Part shown: piece by piece, positions 41,847 to 44,361 of the stretch
Numbering within the stretch: the first letter of the stretch is position 1
How the letters are laid out: each line of letters starts with the position of its first letter
Assembly: GCA_030647435.1 (NCBI GenBank)
Contig: JAUSJX010000126.1
Coordinates: 1 to 44,361 of the forward strand
DNA from: Candidatus Rokuibacteriota bacterium
Lineage (GTDB): Bacteria; Methylomirabilota; Methylomirabilia; Rokubacteriales; CSP1-6
Length of the DNA: 44,361 nt
Direction: 5' to 3'
Translations under genes and position numbers: made by a program
The notes under the pieces: generated by a model
The model's database searches: none
What the model was told of the DNA's origin: nothing
The model's input: the letters and a program-made list of their open reading frames with translations, nothing else

Positions 41847-42158
41847 CTATGCCTCGATCTTGGTGATGCGGACTGCGGTCATGATCTGCCGGTGCCCGCG
41901 GTGCCGGCGGTAGCCCTTCCTGCGCTTGAACTTGACCACGAGGACCTTGGCGCCCTTCTTCTCGGAGACCACCTGGCCCGTGACCTTCGCGGCGGCAAGC
42001 GCCTTGGGCTCAACGGTTACCTGCCCGTCGTTCTCGACCATGAGCACCTGCGTGAACTCCACGGGCGAGCCGGCCGCCTTGTCGAGGCGCTCGACCTTGA
42101 TCACCTGGCCCGGAGCCACCCGGTATTGCTTCCCGCCCGTCGCGATGACCGCTTCCAT
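41847..42158 (-). CDS. rplU: 50S ribosomal protein L21
   Basis: The protein has 103 residues from the ATG at 42156-42158, starting [20 protein letters not shown]. It ends with the L21 tail [16 protein letters not shown] and ITKIEA. A longer in-frame start is rejected because L21 always begins at this Met. An AGAGG box lies 7-8 bases before it. It is the first gene of the rplU-rpmA-obg-proB-proA-nadD-rsfS run. Confidence 0.98.
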   Translation of the reverse strand: MEAVIATGGKQYRVAPGQVIKVERLDKAAGSPVEFTQVLMVENDGQVTVEPKALAAAKVTGQVVSEKKGAKVLVVKFKRRKGYRRHRGHRQIMTAVRITKIEA

Positions 42159-42200
42159 TGCCCTCTGACCTCTCTTCGGATGAAATTTGAGCGAGCGCCC

Positions 42201-42230
42201 ATATGACCACAGGACGGGCCCGAAAGTCAA
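42201..42230 (-). promoter_or_regulatory. Candidate promoter of the rplU operon
   Basis: On the minus strand TTGACT (42225-42230) gives a near-consensus -35 box, with TCATAT (42201-42206) 18 bases downstream as a weak -10. It lies 43 bases before the L21 start and just after the selenoprotein stop. The -35 is convincing; the -10 is not. Confidence 0.45.
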
Positions 42231-42243
42231 GCACGACGCGACG

Positions 42244-43110
42244 TTAGCTGTTCGAGCTCTCGCTCAGCGGCTTGCCGCGCCACATGACCGGGGAGGTCTC
42301 CCAGCGGTACGGCAGCTCGACGTGCCCTCCGGGGGTCGTGATGGACGCCAGCGCGGCAAGCGTGTCCCGCAGGACGGCCAGCTGCTTGTCGCGGTTTCCC
42401 GGCTCGCCCAGCATGCTGCCGCGAGGGAAGCGTGCGTGCGCCCAGCGGGGAGGCATGACACGCCCGGTCGCCCCCGGGTTGTTGGAGAGTGAGATGGTCG
42501 GGATGCCCCAGGCCTCGATCTCGCGCTGCACCAGTCCGCCGGACTGGTGGCAGATGGGTCAGACGGGTACGAGGAGAACCGCGTCCGCGCCCTCGGCCTT
42601 GAGCCGCGAGGCGATCTCGGGCGCCATGGTCTCGGCGATGTCGGCCGCCCGGGTGCAGTAGCCCATCAGGCTATAGTGGGTCGGCGTGAGACCGCCGATC
42701 TCGCCGCCCGCTTCGAGCTCGCGCAGCCGGTCCAGCGGGAAGATCGTGTTCATGTCCGCACGCGCGGTCTCGTGGGGGAAATGCTCGTGCGAGATGGCGA
42801 GCGTCTGGATCGCGGTCCCGGCCGGGATGGCGCGGAAGCTCCAGTCCCCGTCGGGAGCCTTGCCGTCGAAAGGGAGGTCGTGGCCCGTGCGGTAGAGGCC
42901 GCCCGTGGTGACCACGCCGATGCGCAGGGCCGCGAGCGGCTTCATCAGCGGCGTCCAGGGCGTCTCGGTGAAGGCCGGCCAGGGATAGCTCTTGAAGGCC
43001 GACGCGTAGTCGTGCTGCTCGATCAGCGGCGCGGCCCCGGGCCACCACGCGGCATAGCGCGACCGGAAATCGGCGATCCAGCGCGTATCCGCCTTGGCGC
43101 GCGCGGTCAT
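42244..43110 (-). CDS. Selenoprotein B-type (glycine/proline reductase family) with in-frame UGA
   Basis: The protein has 288 residues if the TGA at 42559-42561 is read as selenocysteine (Sec184). The reading frame continues through it without shift: AEGADAVLLVPV-U-PICHQS, then GGLVQREIEAWGIPTISL. The UxxC motif (Sec184, Cys187) and the surrounding sequence match the GrdB/PrdB-related selenoprotein B family of glycine, sarcosine, betaine and D-proline reductases. This is the stand-alone form found in non-fermenting bacteria, whose substrate is unknown. A strong hairpin begins 6 bases after the UGA. The ATG overlaps the stop of the sigma-factor gene (ATGA). A simple gene caller would split it in two or call it broken. 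Confidence 0.85.
42526..42553 (-). promoter_or_regulatory. Bacterial SECIS-like hairpin
   Basis: On the minus strand CTG-C-CACCAGTCC, loop GGC, GGACTGGTG-CAG forms a 12-bp stem with one bulged C. The loop starts 19 bases after the UGA codon and opens with G. Distance and loop G fit the published rules for bacterial SECIS elements that recruit SelB and Sec-tRNA. The hairpin lies inside the coding sequence. Confidence 0.75.
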
Positions 43111-43757
43111 GCGGCCGCCATGTAGCGCGAGAGGCGCTCGCGCAGGAAGAGACGCGAGCGGTGCACGCGTGACTTCACCGCGGGCAGGCTCAGACGCAGC
43201 GTCTCGGCGATCTCCGGGTTCGACAGCCCTTCCACATCATGCATGAGGAAGGCCGTCCGGTAATCGGCGGGGAGGTCGTTGATCGCCGTCGTCAGCACCG
43301 TCCTGAGCTCAGTCTGGAGCGCCGGTTCCTCGACCTTGCCCGACCAGTCGGCGACCGGCTCGACATGTTGGCGGTGCTCGTCGAAGGCGGGCTGGAGATC
43401 GTCCCACAGCACCTCGTTGCGCCGGCCGCGCCGCCCGCGAAGCTTCTGGTACGCCGTGTTGGCCGTGATCCGGTACACCCAGCTGCCGAAGGCCGACTCG
43501 CCCTTGAAGGTGTCGATCTTGCGCGCTGCGGTCCAGAGCGCGTCCTGGGCGACCTCCTCGGCATCCTGCTCGTTGCCGGTGATGCGGATGGCCAGGCGAT
43601 AGACGCGGTCGCCGTAGGTGTCGAGCAGCAGCTCGGCCGCCCCGGCATCGCCCCGGCGCAGCCCTTCCAGGAGGGCAGCGTCGCGATCGACGCGCGGGGC
43701 TCCGGCCGGCCGCGGCTCGGGTTCGGTCATCGTCTCCGCTTGTGGGACGCTCATCAT
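43107..43757 (-). CDS. ECF-type RNA polymerase sigma factor
   Basis: The protein has 216 residues from the ATG at 43755-43757, which follows an AGGAGAG box. Region 2 reads YGDRVYRLAIRITGNEQDAE, EVAQDALWTAARKIDTFKGE and SAFGSWVYRITANTAYQKLR. Region 4 reads INDLPADYRTAFLMHDVEGL and SNPEIAETLRLSLPAVKSRV. The arrangement fits a SigE-like ECF factor. No anti-sigma gene is adjacent; instead its stop overlaps the selenoprotein start, which suggests that the two are made together. A longer start at 43787 is possible but lacks a ribosome-binding box. Confidence 0.92.
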   Translation of the reverse strand: MMSVPQAETMTEPEPRPAGAPRVDRDAALLEGLRRGDAGAAELLLDTYGDRVYRLAIRITGNEQDAEEVAQDALWTAARKIDTFKGESAFGSWVYRITANTAYQKLRGRRGRRNEVLWDDLQPAFDEHRQHVEPVADWSGKVEEPALQTELRTVLTTAINDLPADYRTAFLMHDVEGLSNPEIAETLRLSLPAVKSRVHRSRLFLRERLSRYMAAA

Positions 43758-43831
43758 GACTCTCCTGTGCCCCGCCGCGCGGGACACGCTGGTCGTCGTC
43801 AGCTCAAGACTGGGGGCTTAAGACCGGGGGC

Positions 43832-44361
43832 TCAAGACCGGATGTACAGGGTCAGGTGTCGCTTGAGCTCGTCCACGCATTGCTCCATCACCGTGATGTC
43901 CTTTGTCACCTTGCTCATGAGGATGGCGCCCTCGAGGCTTGCCACGAGGAAGTGGGCCGCCCCCTCGGGATTGCAGTCTGCGCTGAGCCGCCCGGACGCC
44001 TGACCCTGGCGCAGCGATCGCGCCAGTGTCGCCCGCCACTGGACGAAGATCTCGGCCAGCCGCTGCCTGAAGCCCTCGTGGACGTCGGACAGCTCGGAGG
44101 CGAGATTACCGATGGGGCAGCCTCCGACGCAGTTGCGCTGGCGCAGGTTGTCGAGAACACGGTCGAGGAAGCCGTGGATCTGCGCTACGGGATCGCGATC
44201 GGGATCAACGAAGGACGGTTCAAGGGTGCGCTCGAGAAAGCCGCGCACCAGCCGGTCGATGATGGCGTAGCAGAGCTCTTCCTTGCTCTTGAAGTGGTAG
44301 TAGAAGTTGCCCTTGCCCACGCCGCTCTCGCGGAGGACATCGTCGAGCGAGGTGCAGTGGT
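43832..44361 (-). CDS. TetR-family transcriptional regulator (5' end outside window)
   Basis: About 176 C-terminal residues are visible. The readable start is TSLDDVLRESGVGKGNFYYH, followed by FKSKEELCYAIIDRL, the recognition end of a TetR DNA-binding domain. An all-helical ligand domain follows (CVGGCPIGNLASELSDVHEG, VASLEGAILMSKVTKD) of the YcdC/TetR_C_6-like kind. The stretch after GNLASELSD resembles regulators that sense small toxic or reactive compounds, but no ligand can be named. The gene stops 74 bases before the sigma-factor start and its first codons lie beyond the right edge. Confidence 0.88.
   Translation of the reverse strand, partial: HCTSLDDVLRESGVGKGNFYYHFKSKEELCYAIIDRLVRGFLERTLEPSFVDPDRDPVAQIHGFLDRVLDNLRQRNCVGGCPIGNLASELSDVHEGFRQRLAEIFVQWRATLARSLRQGQASGRLSADCNPEGAAHFLVASLEGAILMSKVTKDITVMEQCVDELKRHLTLYIRS

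Noticed and set aside
42559-42561. UGA as an ordinary stop or a pseudogene lesion
   Set aside because: The frame continues with a well-conserved family sequence, the codon falls in the UxxC redox site, and a SECIS-like hairpin follows at the right distance.

Overview
The window is a 44 kb piece of a GC-rich Gram-negative chromosome in which every gene but three lies on the minus strand. Outer-membrane genes (an LptF-LptG fusion, a LapA-LapB-like fusion, heptose sugar genes and a Wzm/Wzt exporter) show a diderm cell. Base composition, the rplU-rpmA-obg-proB-proA-nadD-rsfS block and a UGA-containing selenoprotein B family gene would fit a Rokubacteria/Methylomirabilota or deltaproteobacterial-type lineage. 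That placement is an impression; no marker here settles it.

Read in the direction of transcription (right to left), the right end holds a 5'-truncated TetR regulator and an ECF sigma factor whose stop overlaps the start of a selenoprotein. The selenoprotein has an in-frame UGA in a UxxC motif followed directly by a strong SECIS-like hairpin. Next comes a housekeeping block: L21, L27, Obg, ProB, ProA, NadD, RsfS, DksA, the LapA/LapB-like TPR protein and ComF. A near-consensus promoter with an inverted repeat in its spacer then drives gap-pgk-tpiA-secG. These genes run on, through overlapping or abutting stops and starts, into an oligopeptide ABC transporter (binding protein and two permeases), and the run ends at tRNA-Leu(GAG).

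The tRNA-Leu 3' end faces a tyrosine recombinase on the plus strand. Beyond it lie a MazE/MazF-type toxin-antitoxin pair with a palindromic operator and a Uma2-family nuclease-like gene. This 3 kb accessory strip separates the core genes from a polysaccharide locus.

The polysaccharide locus (about 24.2 to 2.5 kb) encodes a GT4 glycosyltransferase and a Wzm/Wzt ABC exporter whose ATPase has no carbohydrate-binding tail. It continues with an orphan coiled-coil protein, an FkbM methyltransferase with a coiled coil, and a 1153-residue protein with two GT4 modules and one GT2 module. Then follow three more methyltransferases plus one remnant, three SDR sugar-nucleotide enzymes (one GMD-like, one GDP-fucose-synthase-like), a GT2 / GT-C-like membrane protein pair, and the heptose genes hddA and gmhA. 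An IS3-type transposase relic, a lipoprotein, a GDPD-like protein lacking its metal ligands, and the LptF-LptG fusion close the region. The middle of the locus (about 14.3-22.8 kb) is visibly poorer in G+C than its flanks, which fits horizontal acquisition. Taken together, the locus probably makes a heptose- and deoxysugar-containing, heavily methylated surface glycan exported by the ABC route.
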